Assembly: GCF_019303475.1 (NCBI RefSeq)
Contig: NZ_JABLSI010000026.1
Location: 1 to 64,000, forward strand
Origin: Streptomyces sp. JJ38
GTDB lineage: Bacteria; Actinomycetota; Actinomycetes; Streptomycetales; Streptomycetaceae
Reading direction: 5' to 3'
Length of the DNA: 64,000 nucleotides
Below, piece by piece: positions 16,002 through 24,137 of the stretch. Made by a program: the position numbers and the translations under genes. The notes under the pieces were generated by a model that saw only the letters and a list, made by a program, of their open reading frames with translations, made no database searches and had not been told where the DNA came from. Each line of letters begins with the position of its first letter. Within the stretch, counting starts at the first letter, position 1.

Positions 16002-18572
16002 TCAGGCCGCCGCGGCGCGGTCTGCGGCCTGGGCACGCAGCGCCCGCGCCACGCCGGCGCGGGACTCGCCGACCAGCCGGCGCAGCGCCGCGCTGCTGTC
16101 GTCCGCGGCGGCCAGCCACGCGTCGGTCGCGTCCAGCGTCTCCTGGGCGACCTGGAGCGTCGGGTAGAGCCCGATCGCGATCTGCTGCGCCATCTCGTGG
16201 CTGCGCGAACTCCACACCTCGGCCAGCACCTCGAAGTACTTCGCGGTGTAGGGCTCCAGAAGCTCCCGCTGGTCGGTCTGGACGAAGCCCGCGATGACGG
16301 CCTCCTGCACCGCGTTGGGCAGCTTGTCGGACTCGACGACCTCGGCCCACGCGGCGGCCTTCGCCTCGGCCGTGGGACGGGCGGCCCGGGCGGTGGCCGC
16401 GTGCCGCTCGCCCGCCGAGGTGGGGTCGCGCTTGAGCTCCGCGTCGATGGCCTCGTCGCCCGCCCGGCCGGTGACCGCCAGCCGCAGCAGCAGGGCCCAG
16501 CGCAGGTCCGTGTCGACGTCCAGACCCGCCACGCTCGCGCTGCCGTCCAGCAGCCCCTCCAGCAGGCCGAGCTGCTCGTCGGTGCGGGCCGTGGCGGCCA
16601 GCGCCCGGGCCCAGGCGAGCTGGTGGTCGCTGCCCGGCTCGGCCGTCCGCAGGTGCTCAAGGGCGGCCTGCGACCAGCGGGCGAGCCCCTCCGCGCGCCA
16701 CTCGGGCGCCGCGTACAGGTCGAGGGCGAGCTTGACCTGCCGGTGCAGCGACTGGACGACGCCGATGTCCGACTCCTTGCCGACGCCCGACAGCACCAGC
16801 TCCAGGTAGTCGCGGGCGGCCAGCTCGCCGTCGCGGGTCATGTCCCAGGCGGCGGACCAGCACAGCGCACGCGGCAGCGACTCCGTGAAGTCGCCCAGGT
16901 GCTCGGTGACCGTCTCCAGGGACCGCGCGTCCAGCCGCACCTTGGCGTAGGACAGGTCGTCGTCGTTGAGCAGGATCACCGCGGGGCGGGCCCGTCCGGC
17001 CAGCTGGGGGACGTCGGTCAGCTCGCCGTCGACGTCCAGCTCCACGCGCTCGTCGCGCACCAGGACGCCGTCGCGCAGCTCGTAGAGGCCGATCGCGATG
17101 CGGTGCGGACGCAGCCGCGGCTCGCCCACCGCGCCCTCGGGCAGCGCCGGGGCCTCCTGGCGGACGGCGAACCCGCGCAGCGTGCCGTCCTCGGCGACGT
17201 CGATCTCGGGGCGCAGCACGTTGATGCCCGCCGTCTCCAGCCAGGCCTCGGACCAGGCGGCCAGGTCCCGGCCGGAGGTCTCCTCCAGGGCGTCCAACAG
17301 GTCGGACAGCCGGGTGTTGCCCCACGCGTGGCGCTTGAAGTAGGCCTGCACGCCACGGAAGAACGCGTCCATGCCGACATAGGCGACGAGCTGCTTGAGT
17401 ACCGCCGCGCCCTTGGCGTAGGTGATGCCGTCGAAGTTGACCAGCACGTCGTCCAGATCCCGGATCTCGGCCATGATCGGGTGCGTGGAGGGCAGCTGGT
17501 CCTGGCGGTAGGCCCACGTCTTCATCTGGTTGGCGAACGTCGTCCACGCCTGCGGCCACCGGCTGCCGGGGGCGTACGCCTGGCAGGCGATGGAGGTGTA
17601 GGTGGCGAACGACTCGTTCAGCCACAGGTCGTTCCACCACTCCATGGTGACCAGGTCGCCGAACCACATGTGCGCCAGCTCGTGCAGGATGGTCTCGGCG
17701 CGCACCTCGTAGGCCGCGTCCGTCACCTTGGACCGGAAGACGTACTGGTCGCGGATCGTGACCGCGCCCGCGTTCTCCATCGCGCCCGCGTTGAACTCCG
17801 GCACGAAGAGCTGGTCGTACTTCTCGAAGGGGTAGGGGAAGTCGAACTTCTCCTGGAACCAGTCGAAGCCCTGCCGCGTCACCTCGAAGATCGCCTCCGC
17901 GTCGAGGTACTCCGCGAGCGAGGGGCGGCAGTACAGGCCGAGCGGGACGCTGCGGCCGTCGCCCTCCCAGGTGCTGTGCACGCTGTGGTACGGGCCCACG
18001 ATCAGTGCCGTCACGTAGGTGGACATGCGCGGCGTCGGGGCGAAGGACCACACGGTCCCGGTGGGCTCGGGCGTCGGTGAGTTGGAGATCACCGTCCACC
18101 CCTGGGGAGCGGTCACGGTGAACCGGAAGGACGCCTTGAGGTCCGGCTGCTCGAAGCAGGCGAACACCCGCCGCGCGTCCGGCACCTCGAACTGTGTGTA
18201 CAGATAGGCCTGCTGGTCGACGGGGTCGACGAAACGGTGCAGGCCCTCCCCGGTGTTGGTGTAGGCGCAGTCCGCGACGACGGTCAGCTCGTTGGCCCCC
18301 GCCACCACCGACGGCAGCGCGATGCGGGAGTCGGCGAACACCTCGGCCACGTCGAGCGCCTCGCCGTTCAGCCGCACCTCGTGCACGGTCGGCGCGACGA
18401 GGTCGGCGAACGTGCTCGTGGCCTCGCTCGCCTCGAACCGCACCGTGGTCACCGAGCGGAACGTGCCCCCTTCCTGCGCTCCGGAGAGGTCGAGGTCCAC
18501 GGCGTACGCGTCCACGGTCAGGACACGCGCCCGCTCCTGCGCCTCGTCACGGGTCAGATTCGTCCCAGGCAC
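16002..18572 (-). CDS. pepN: Aminopeptidase N (M1 zinc metallopeptidase)
   Basis: 856 aa, cytoplasmic. The exopeptidase signature GAMEN is at 263-267. The zinc site HELAH is at 297-301, with the third ligand Glu320 in LNES. A C-terminal ERAP1-like helical domain completes the M1 layout. It removes N-terminal residues from peptides, working downstream of Clp and the proteasome. In S. coelicolor a pepN gene was reported in the sigma-R regulon, but I found no GGAAT/GTT pair upstream of this copy. A closely similar paralogue lies at 19802-22405. Confidence 0.95.
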   Translation of the reverse strand: MPGTNLTRDEAQERARVLTVDAYAVDLDLSGAQEGGTFRSVTTVRFEASEATSTFADLVAPTVHEVRLNGEALDVAEVFADSRIALPSVVAGANELTVVADCAYTNTGEGLHRFVDPVDQQAYLYTQFEVPDARRVFACFEQPDLKASFRFTVTAPQGWTVISNSPTPEPTGTVWSFAPTPRMSTYVTALIVGPYHSVHSTWEGDGRSVPLGLYCRPSLAEYLDAEAIFEVTRQGFDWFQEKFDFPYPFEKYDQLFVPEFNAGAMENAGAVTIRDQYVFRSKVTDAAYEVRAETILHELAHMWFGDLVTMEWWNDLWLNESFATYTSIACQAYAPGSRWPQAWTTFANQMKTWAYRQDQLPSTHPIMAEIRDLDDVLVNFDGITYAKGAAVLKQLVAYVGMDAFFRGVQAYFKRHAWGNTRLSDLLDALEETSGRDLAAWSEAWLETAGINVLRPEIDVAEDGTLRGFAVRQEAPALPEGAVGEPRLRPHRIAIGLYELRDGVLVRDERVELDVDGELTDVPQLAGRARPAVILLNDDDLSYAKVRLDARSLETVTEHLGDFTESLPRALCWSAAWDMTRDGELAARDYLELVLSGVGKESDIGVVQSLHRQVKLALDLYAAPEWRAEGLARWSQAALEHLRTAEPGSDHQLAWARALAATARTDEQLGLLEGLLDGSASVAGLDVDTDLRWALLLRLAVTGRAGDEAIDAELKRDPTSAGERHAATARAARPTAEAKAAAWAEVVESDKLPNAVQEAVIAGFVQTDQRELLEPYTAKYFEVLAEVWSSRSHEMAQQIAIGLYPTLQVAQETLDATDAWLAAADDSSAALRRLVGESRAGVARALRAQAADRAAAA

Positions 18573-18656
18573 CTGGTGTCTCCCTCACGGTTGTCTCGGG
18601 CTTCGTTGCTCCGGCGGTCCGGACATCCTTCCACGCCCGCCCCGCCAGCGCGCAGC

Positions 18657-19664
18657 TCACCTGGGCCGGACCACGACGTAGCCCGCCGGATCGCGCTCGT
18701 CGCACGTCATCAGAGCCGTGCGCACCACCGCCGCCTGCGCCCGCGGTGCGTCGCGCAGCCGCAGCGGGCACAGCCGGACGACGGCCACGCCGAGCCGCTC
18801 CAACGTCTGTCGCCTGCGCGCGTACTCCAGCTCCGCGATGTCGGCGTCCTCGGGGTACGCCGCCCCCGCCCACCGCCCGGCGCGGGCGTCCAGCTCGACG
18901 GCGACTCCCTGGGCGGGCCAGTACGCGTCCACCCATCCCAGTGAGCCGCCCTCCGGCAGCCGCAGCTCCACGTTCCAGCACGGGTCGGGCAGCCCGTGCT
19001 CGCGCACGGCCGCGTACAGCCGCTCCTCGGCCACCGCCCGGCCCTCGGCCAGCAGCGCGTCCACGGTGTCCACGACCTGCGGCCGGGACAGCGCCCGCGC
19101 CCGGGCCAGCTCCCGCACCAGCGCCTGCGCCTCGCAGTACCCGCCGCGCACGGCCTCGGTCAGCAGCCGCCGGACGGCGACGGCGTCGGTGAGCCGGCCC
19201 ACCGCGTCGGCCACCGCCCGGGCCACCGGTGCCACCGGCACCCCGGTGACGTCCTGCGGCTCGGGCACCGCCTGCGAGCGCATGATCCGCGCCCATCCGG
19301 CCGACCGCAGCCGGCGGGTGTGCGGCACCAGAAGGTCGATGCGCTCCAGAGCGGCCAGCGGCGGAGCCCCGGCCAGCCCGTGCAGCGCCAGCGCCGCGAG
19401 GCCGGTGACCATCACCGGGCCCGGCGCGGGCTCCCGCCGAGCGTACAGCAGGACCGCGTGCAGCCGCTCCTCGCTCGTCGCCGGACCGGGGTGCAGCAGG
19501 TACACGCCCGGCAGCGGCCGCTGCCACGGGCCGCCGCCACGGCAGCGCTCCTGGGCGAGCGAGGCCGTCACGCCCTGCTCGCGCAGGGCGCGGGTGGTCA
19601 CGACGCGGCGCCGGACGTCGGACAGGTCGCTGAGGGGGCGGGGAGTGAGGGGAGTCTCGTTCAT
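18657..19664 (-). CDS. AbiEi/DUF559-like protein
   Basis: 335 aa from the ATG at 19664; an in-frame start at 19733 would add 23 residues without a better ribosome site. The N-terminal part looks like the AbiEi-type winged helix (VVTTRALREQGVTASLAQ, then a WQRPLPGVYLL strand). The C-terminal third carries a DUF559/Vsr-like nuclease core with a WVDAYWPAQGVAVELD strand. Such proteins are scattered through actinobacteria as orphans; some AbiEi relatives are antitoxins of type IV toxin-antitoxin systems. No AbiEii nucleotidyltransferase toxin gene is next to it. It sits between two pepN paralogues. Confidence 0.65.
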   Translation of the reverse strand: MNETPLTPRPLSDLSDVRRRVVTTRALREQGVTASLAQERCRGGGPWQRPLPGVYLLHPGPATSEERLHAVLLYARREPAPGPVMVTGLAALALHGLAGAPPLAALERIDLLVPHTRRLRSAGWARIMRSQAVPEPQDVTGVPVAPVARAVADAVGRLTDAVAVRRLLTEAVRGGYCEAQALVRELARARALSRPQVVDTVDALLAEGRAVAEERLYAAVREHGLPDPCWNVELRLPEGGSLGWVDAYWPAQGVAVELDARAGRWAGAAYPEDADIAELEYARRRQTLERLGVAVVRLCPLRLRDAPRAQAAVVRTALMTCDERDPAGYVVVRPR

Positions 19665-19801
19665 GCCGAGGCGATTCCCGGCCCCTCCCCGCCCCCTAAC
19701 GGCTGTTACCGGCCTGTCGATGAATCCGGACAAGACCGCCCTAAAGTACGGGTGTTCGACTGCCGATTAGGGCAGCCGCCGCAGGACGGCCGGACGGCGC
19801 C

Positions 19802-22405
19802 TCAACGGCCCGCCCGCGCGTCGCAGGCCTGCCCGGCCAGGGCCCGGGCCAGGTCGTCCCTGGCCTCCAACACCAGCCGGCGCAGCGCGGGCGGCGCCTC
19901 GGCGTGCTCGGCCAACCAGGCGTCGGTGGCCGCCAGCGTGCCCGGCGTGCTCAGCAGCGCCGGGTACAGGCCGCGCACGACCGACATCCCGATCTCGATC
20001 GACCGCTCCGCCCACACGCGCTCCAGCACCGCGAAGTACCGCTCCACGTACGGCTCCAGCAGCTCCCGCTGACCGGCCTGGGCGAAGCCGCTGATCGTGG
20101 CGTCCACCAGCGCGTTGGACAGCACGTCCGACTCGACGACCTCCGCCCACGCCCCGGCCTTCACCTCGGCGGACGGCCTGGCCGCCAGGCAGCGCACCTG
20201 GTGCCGCTTGCCGGACGCCGTGTCGTCCCGGGCCAGCTCGGCGTCGATCACCGCCGCATCGGCCCGGCCCGCCGCCGCGAGGCGACCGACGAACGTCCAC
20301 CGCAGCTCCTGGTCGACGTCCAGGCCCTCGACGCGTGCGGAGCCGGCCAGCAGGCCCTCCAACAGCGCCAGGTGACCCTCGCTCCCGGCCACCGCGGCCA
20401 GGAACCGCGCCCAGGAGAGCTGGTGCCCGCTGCCGGGCTTCGCGGCGCGCAGCTCGCGCTCCGCGCTCTCACCCAGCTCCCGCGCCGCCTCGGCCCGGTA
20501 CTCCGGCGTCACGTAGTGGTCGAGGGCGGTCAGCGTCCAGGCGTGCAGCATCTGGAGCACGCCGACGTCGCTCTCCGTCCCCGCGAAGCGCAGCACCAGC
20601 CGGAGGAAGTCCCGGGCGGGCAGCAGCGCGTCCCGGGTGAGGTTCCACACGGCCGACCAGCACAGGGCGCGGGCCAGCGGATCCTCCACGTCGCCCAGGT
20701 GCTCGCGCAGCGTGGCCAGCGACTCCGGGTCCAGCCGGGTCTTGCAGAAGGTGAGGTCGTCGTCGTTGACGAGAACCAGCTCGGGGCGCTCGGCCCCGGC
20801 CAGCTCGGTGACGACGGTGCGCTCGCCCGTCACGTCCAGCTCCGCGCGGGCGTACCGCGTCAGCGGGGCCCCCTCGCCCGCCCGCCGGTACAGGCCGACG
20901 GCGACGCGGTGCGGGCGCAGCGCCGGGCGCTCGGCGGGGGCGCTCTGCAGGACGGACAGTTCGGCGATCCGCCCGTCCTCGCCGTAGCGCACCCGCGGGG
21001 TCAGGGAGTTGACGCCGGCCGTCTGGAGCCAGGCACGGGCCCACTCGCCCATGTCCCGCCCGGAGGTCTCGCTCAGCACCGCGAGCAGGTGCTCCAGCCG
21101 GGTGTTGCCGTAGGCGTGGCGTTTGAAGTAGCGGCGCGCGCCCTCCAGGAAGGCGTCCCGGCCCGCGTAGGCGACGAGCTGCTTGAGCACCGAGGCGCCC
21201 TTGGCGTAGGTGATGCCGTCGAAGTTGAGCTTGGCGTCCTCCAGGTCGTGGATGTCCGCCGTGATGGGGTGGGTGGAGGGCAGCTGGTCGGCCCGGTAGG
21301 CCCACGCCTTGCGCCGGTTGGCGAAGGTGATCCAGCCCGAGTCGAAGCGCGTGGCCTCCACCTGCGCGAAGGTGCCCATGAAGTCGGCGAAGGACTCCTT
21401 CAGCCACAGGTCGTCCCACCACTCCATGGTGACCAGGTCGCCGAACCACATGTGCGCCATCTCGTGCAGGATGACGTTGGCCCGGCCCTCGTAGGAGGCC
21501 TCGGTCACCTTGCCGCGGAAGACGAACTCCTCCCGGAAGGTGACACACCCCGGGTTCTCCATGGCGCCGAGGTTGTACTCGGGCACGAAGGCCTGGTCGT
21601 ACTTCCCGAACGGGTACGGGTAGTCGAAGTGGTCGTGGAAGAAGTCCAGCCCCTCCTTGGTGACCCGGAAGATGTCGTCGGCGTCGAAGTGCTTGGCCAG
21701 CCCGCGGCGGCACAGCGCGCCCAGCGGGATCGTCAGCTCGGTGCCGTCGGGCAGGCGGCGCCGGTAGACGTCGGCGACCTGGTGGTAGGGGCCCGCGACG
21801 ACCGCCGTGATGTAGGTGGAGATCGGCTTGGTGCGCTCGAAGCGCCAGGTGGCGGAGCCGTCGTCGTGCTCGGTGGGGGCGCCGGTGCGGTCCCCGTTGC
21901 TGAGCACCGTCCAGGAGGCGGGGGCGGTGACGACGAAGTCGAAGGGCGCCTTCAGGTCGGGCTGTTCGAAGTTGGCGAAGACGCGGCGGGCGTCGGCGGG
22001 CTCGTACTGGGTGTACAGGTAGGTCTCCCCGTCCTCCGGGTCGAGGAAGTGGTGCAGCCCCTCACCGGTGCGGCTGTAGGCGCAGGCCGCGTCCACCGTC
22101 AGCTCGTTCTCGGCGGCGAGCGGGCCGATCTGGACGCGGGTGCCGTCGAAGACCCGGTCCACCGGCAGCGACTCGCCGTTGAGGGTGACCGAGTGGACGT
22201 GCGGGGCGAGCAGGTCCACGAAGGTGCTCGCGCCCGGCCGCGAGCTGCGGAAGCGGATCGTGGTGGTGGAGCGGAACGTGCGCGGGCCCTCGCTCGGCGC
22301 CGGCCGCACGGCGTCGCGGACGTCGAGGGCCACCTCGTAGCCGTCCACGGTGAGCAGCTCGGCCCGCTCCCGGGCTTCGTCGCGGGTCAGGTTCTCTCCG
22401 GGCAC
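19802..22405 (-). CDS. pepN: Second aminopeptidase N (M1 family)
   Basis: 867 aa from the GTG at 22405, chosen because AAGGAG lies 7 nt upstream and the protein then starts like its paralogue (PGENLTRDEARERA versus PGTNLTRDEAQERA). GAMEN at 280-284, HEMAH at 314-318, third zinc ligand Glu337, and a full helical C-terminal domain. All catalytic elements are intact, so both copies should be active. They are clearly related but well diverged, consistent with an old duplication. A different expression pattern or substrate preference is likely but not visible in the sequence. Confidence 0.93.
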   Translation of the reverse strand: MPGENLTRDEARERAELLTVDGYEVALDVRDAVRPAPSEGPRTFRSTTTIRFRSSRPGASTFVDLLAPHVHSVTLNGESLPVDRVFDGTRVQIGPLAAENELTVDAACAYSRTGEGLHHFLDPEDGETYLYTQYEPADARRVFANFEQPDLKAPFDFVVTAPASWTVLSNGDRTGAPTEHDDGSATWRFERTKPISTYITAVVAGPYHQVADVYRRRLPDGTELTIPLGALCRRGLAKHFDADDIFRVTKEGLDFFHDHFDYPYPFGKYDQAFVPEYNLGAMENPGCVTFREEFVFRGKVTEASYEGRANVILHEMAHMWFGDLVTMEWWDDLWLKESFADFMGTFAQVEATRFDSGWITFANRRKAWAYRADQLPSTHPITADIHDLEDAKLNFDGITYAKGASVLKQLVAYAGRDAFLEGARRYFKRHAYGNTRLEHLLAVLSETSGRDMGEWARAWLQTAGVNSLTPRVRYGEDGRIAELSVLQSAPAERPALRPHRVAVGLYRRAGEGAPLTRYARAELDVTGERTVVTELAGAERPELVLVNDDDLTFCKTRLDPESLATLREHLGDVEDPLARALCWSAVWNLTRDALLPARDFLRLVLRFAGTESDVGVLQMLHAWTLTALDHYVTPEYRAEAARELGESAERELRAAKPGSGHQLSWARFLAAVAGSEGHLALLEGLLAGSARVEGLDVDQELRWTFVGRLAAAGRADAAVIDAELARDDTASGKRHQVRCLAARPSAEVKAGAWAEVVESDVLSNALVDATISGFAQAGQRELLEPYVERYFAVLERVWAERSIEIGMSVVRGLYPALLSTPGTLAATDAWLAEHAEAPPALRRLVLEARDDLARALAGQACDARAGR

Positions 22406-22507
22406 GGGCCGACTCCTTGTGACACCTGGGTTTCGCATATCGAACAACGGGGGTCAGCATGCCATGCGGGGCGCCCCCGTGGGCAGGGCGCGTCTCCTCC
22501 CGGATCC

Positions 22508-22535
22508 GGGAATGCGACATGCGCCACACGGCGTT
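22508..22535 (+). promoter_or_regulatory. Sigma-R-type (thiol stress) promoter
   Basis: GGGAAT (22508-22513), 19 bp, then GTT (22533-22535) fits the published sigma-R consensus GGAAT-N18/19-GTT. It lies 38 nt upstream of the GTG of the mycothiol-linked oxidoreductase, an expected class of target. Confidence 0.6.
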
Positions 22536-22573
22536 ACCCGGGGTGGTAGCGCCCTTAAGACCGAGGAGAGAAC

Positions 22574-23203
22574 GTGTCCGAGAAGACGCCCGCCGACTTC
22601 TGGTTCGACCCGCTGTGCCCCTGGGCCTGGATCACGTCCCGCTGGATGCTGGAGGTGGAGCAGGTCCGTCCCGTCTCCGTCCGCTGGCACGTCATGAGCC
22701 TGGCCGTGCTCAACGAGAACAAGCTGGACGAACTGCCCGAGGGGTACCGGGAGCTCCTGAAGACGGCGTGGGGCCCGGTCCGCGTGTGCGTCGCGGCGGA
22801 GCAGAAGTACGGCTCGGAGGTGCTCGGCCAGCTCTACACCGCGCTGGGCACCCGGTTCCACGTACGGGGCGAGGAGCGCTCCGCCGAGACGGTCCGGGCG
22901 GCTCTGGCGGAGGCCGGGCTCGACCCCGAGCTGGCGCGGGCGATGGAGAGCGGCGAGTACGACGAGGCGCTGCGCGCGTCGCACGCCGAGGGCATCGGCC
23001 TCGTCGGCCAGGACGTGGGCACGCCGGTGATCGCCGTGCCCGGTGCGGAGGGGGAGCCGCTGGGCTTCTTCGGCCCCGTCGTGACGCCGGCGCCCAAGGG
23101 GGAGGCGGCGGGCCGGCTGTGGGACGGCACGCTGCTGGTGGCCTCCACGCCCGGCTTCTACGAGATCAAGCGCACCCGGGAAGCGGATCCGCGGTTCGAC
23201 TGA
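22574..23203 (+). CDS. DsbA-family, mycothiol-dependent nitroreductase-like protein
   Basis: 209 aa, cytoplasmic. A thioredoxin-fold start (ADFWFDPLCPWAW) carries a single active-site Cys15 in a CPW motif. A helical insertion and the VGTPVIAV cis-Pro region follow. This matches the Rv2466c family, whose mycobacterial member is a mycothiol-dependent reductase active under oxidative stress. The GTG start has GGAGAG upstream. The sigma-R-type promoter fits a thiol-stress role. Confidence 0.82.
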   Translation: MSEKTPADFWFDPLCPWAWITSRWMLEVEQVRPVSVRWHVMSLAVLNENKLDELPEGYRELLKTAWGPVRVCVAAEQKYGSEVLGQLYTALGTRFHVRGEERSAETVRAALAEAGLDPELARAMESGEYDEALRASHAEGIGLVGQDVGTPVIAVPGAEGEPLGFFGPVVTPAPKGEAAGRLWDGTLLVASTPGFYEIKRTREADPRFD

Positions 23204-23245
23204 TCCGCACGGGGCACCGAAACGGGGTACCGAAACGGAGCGAAC

Positions 23246-23288
23246 AGGGGCCTTCGCCGCGCGTCACGTCCACGCGGCGAAGGCCCCT
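23246..23288. terminator. Bidirectional terminator between nitroreductase gene and sodF
   Basis: A perfect 15-bp stem (23247-23261 with 23273-23287), extended by an A-T pair, encloses an 11-nt loop. It serves two convergent genes. Confidence 0.8.
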
Positions 23289-23351
23289 TCACACCTGCCC
23301 GGTGAGCGGTGAGAAGACGATCACGAGGGCAGGAGCCGGTGTGCCGGTGCC

Positions 23352-23996
23352 TCAGGGCGCCAGCAGCAGGTTGTTGGCGCGCTCCTTGGCGGCCGTGTAG
23401 CGGGCGGCGACGTCCTGCCAGTTGACGACGCGCCACATGGCCTCGACGAAGTCGACCTTCTGGTTGCGGTACTGCAGGTAGAAGGCGTGCTCCCAGGCGT
23501 CGAAGACGAGGATCGGCACCGAGCCCTGGCCGACGTTGCCCTGGTGGTCGTAGACCTGCTCCACGATCAGCCGGCCCGTGACGGGTTCGTAGGCGAGCAC
23601 GCCCCAGCCCGACCCCTGGGTGGTGGCCGCGGCCTTGGAGAGCTGGGCCTTGAACTTCGCGAAGGAGCCGAAGGACTCCGCGATCGCGTCGGCCAGCTCG
23701 CCCGTGCCGTCCTTGTCCAGCGGCTCGCCGCCGCCGTCACCCGTCATGTTCTGCCAGTAGATCGAGTGCAGGATGTGCCCGGACAGGTGGAAGGCCAGGT
23801 TCTTCTCCAGCCCGTTGATGCCGCCCCAGCTCTCCTTGTCGCGGGCCTCCGCGAGCTGTTCCAGGGTGTCGTTCGCGCCCTTCACGTAGGCGGCGTGGTG
23901 CTTGTCGTGGTGCAGCTCGATGATCTCACCGCTGATGACGGGCTCCAGCGCCGAGTAGTCATACGGGAGTTCCGGCAGTGTGTACAGCGTGCCCAT
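23352..23996 (-). CDS. sodF: Superoxide dismutase, Fe/Mn family (SodF)
   Basis: 214 aa. Metal ligands are visible as His29 (in ELHHDKHH), His77 (in HSIYW) and the Asp and His of VFDAWEHA; the GSGWG active-site run is present. Streptomyces SodF is the iron enzyme used when nickel is scarce, complementing nickel SodN. The ATG at 23996 has GAGGGG upstream and starts at the family N-terminus ([14 protein letters not shown]). A Nur-box match overlaps the promoter region. Confidence 0.94.
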   Translation of the reverse strand: MGTLYTLPELPYDYSALEPVISGEIIELHHDKHHAAYVKGANDTLEQLAEARDKESWGGINGLEKNLAFHLSGHILHSIYWQNMTGDGGGEPLDKDGTGELADAIAESFGSFAKFKAQLSKAAATTQGSGWGVLAYEPVTGRLIVEQVYDHQGNVGQGSVPILVFDAWEHAFYLQYRNQKVDFVEAMWRVVNWQDVAARYTAAKERANNLLLAP

Positions 23997-24018
23997 GCTT
24001 AATCCCCTCGCACCGCTC

Positions 24019-24035
24019 TTGCATATGACTTGCAA
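24019..24035 (-). promoter_or_regulatory. Nur (nickel-responsive repressor) box upstream of sodF
   Basis: TTGCAT-ATGAC-TTGCAA (read on the plus strand) matches the Nur-box form TTGCAA-N5-TTGCAA. It lies 23-39 nt before the sodF ATG. In S. coelicolor Nur with nickel represses sodF. Confidence 0.65.
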
Positions 24036-24078
24036 TTAGAGGTTAGCAGCGACAAACGGCGACAGGCGTCCGGGCATG

Positions 24079-24113
24079 CGCAAGGGCGGCCCCGTGGCGG
24101 GGCCGCCCTTGCG
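24079..24113. terminator. Hairpin terminator after the amino-acid permease gene
   Basis: A perfect 15-bp stem (24079-24093 with 24099-24113) encloses a 5-nt loop. It lies 25 bp beyond the permease stop and insulates the sodF promoter. Confidence 0.8.
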
Positions 24114-24137
24114 GAGAGGTGTGGGGTGTCGGCTCGG

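Noticed and set aside
18573..18656. Sigma-R promoter upstream of the first pepN
   Set aside because: No GGAAT/GTT pair with proper spacing, although a pepN gene was reported in that regulon in S. coelicolor.
19665..19733. Longer start of the AbiEi-like gene
   Set aside because: The extra 23 residues are low in similarity and overlap the likely promoter; the ATG at 19664 fits the family N-terminus better.
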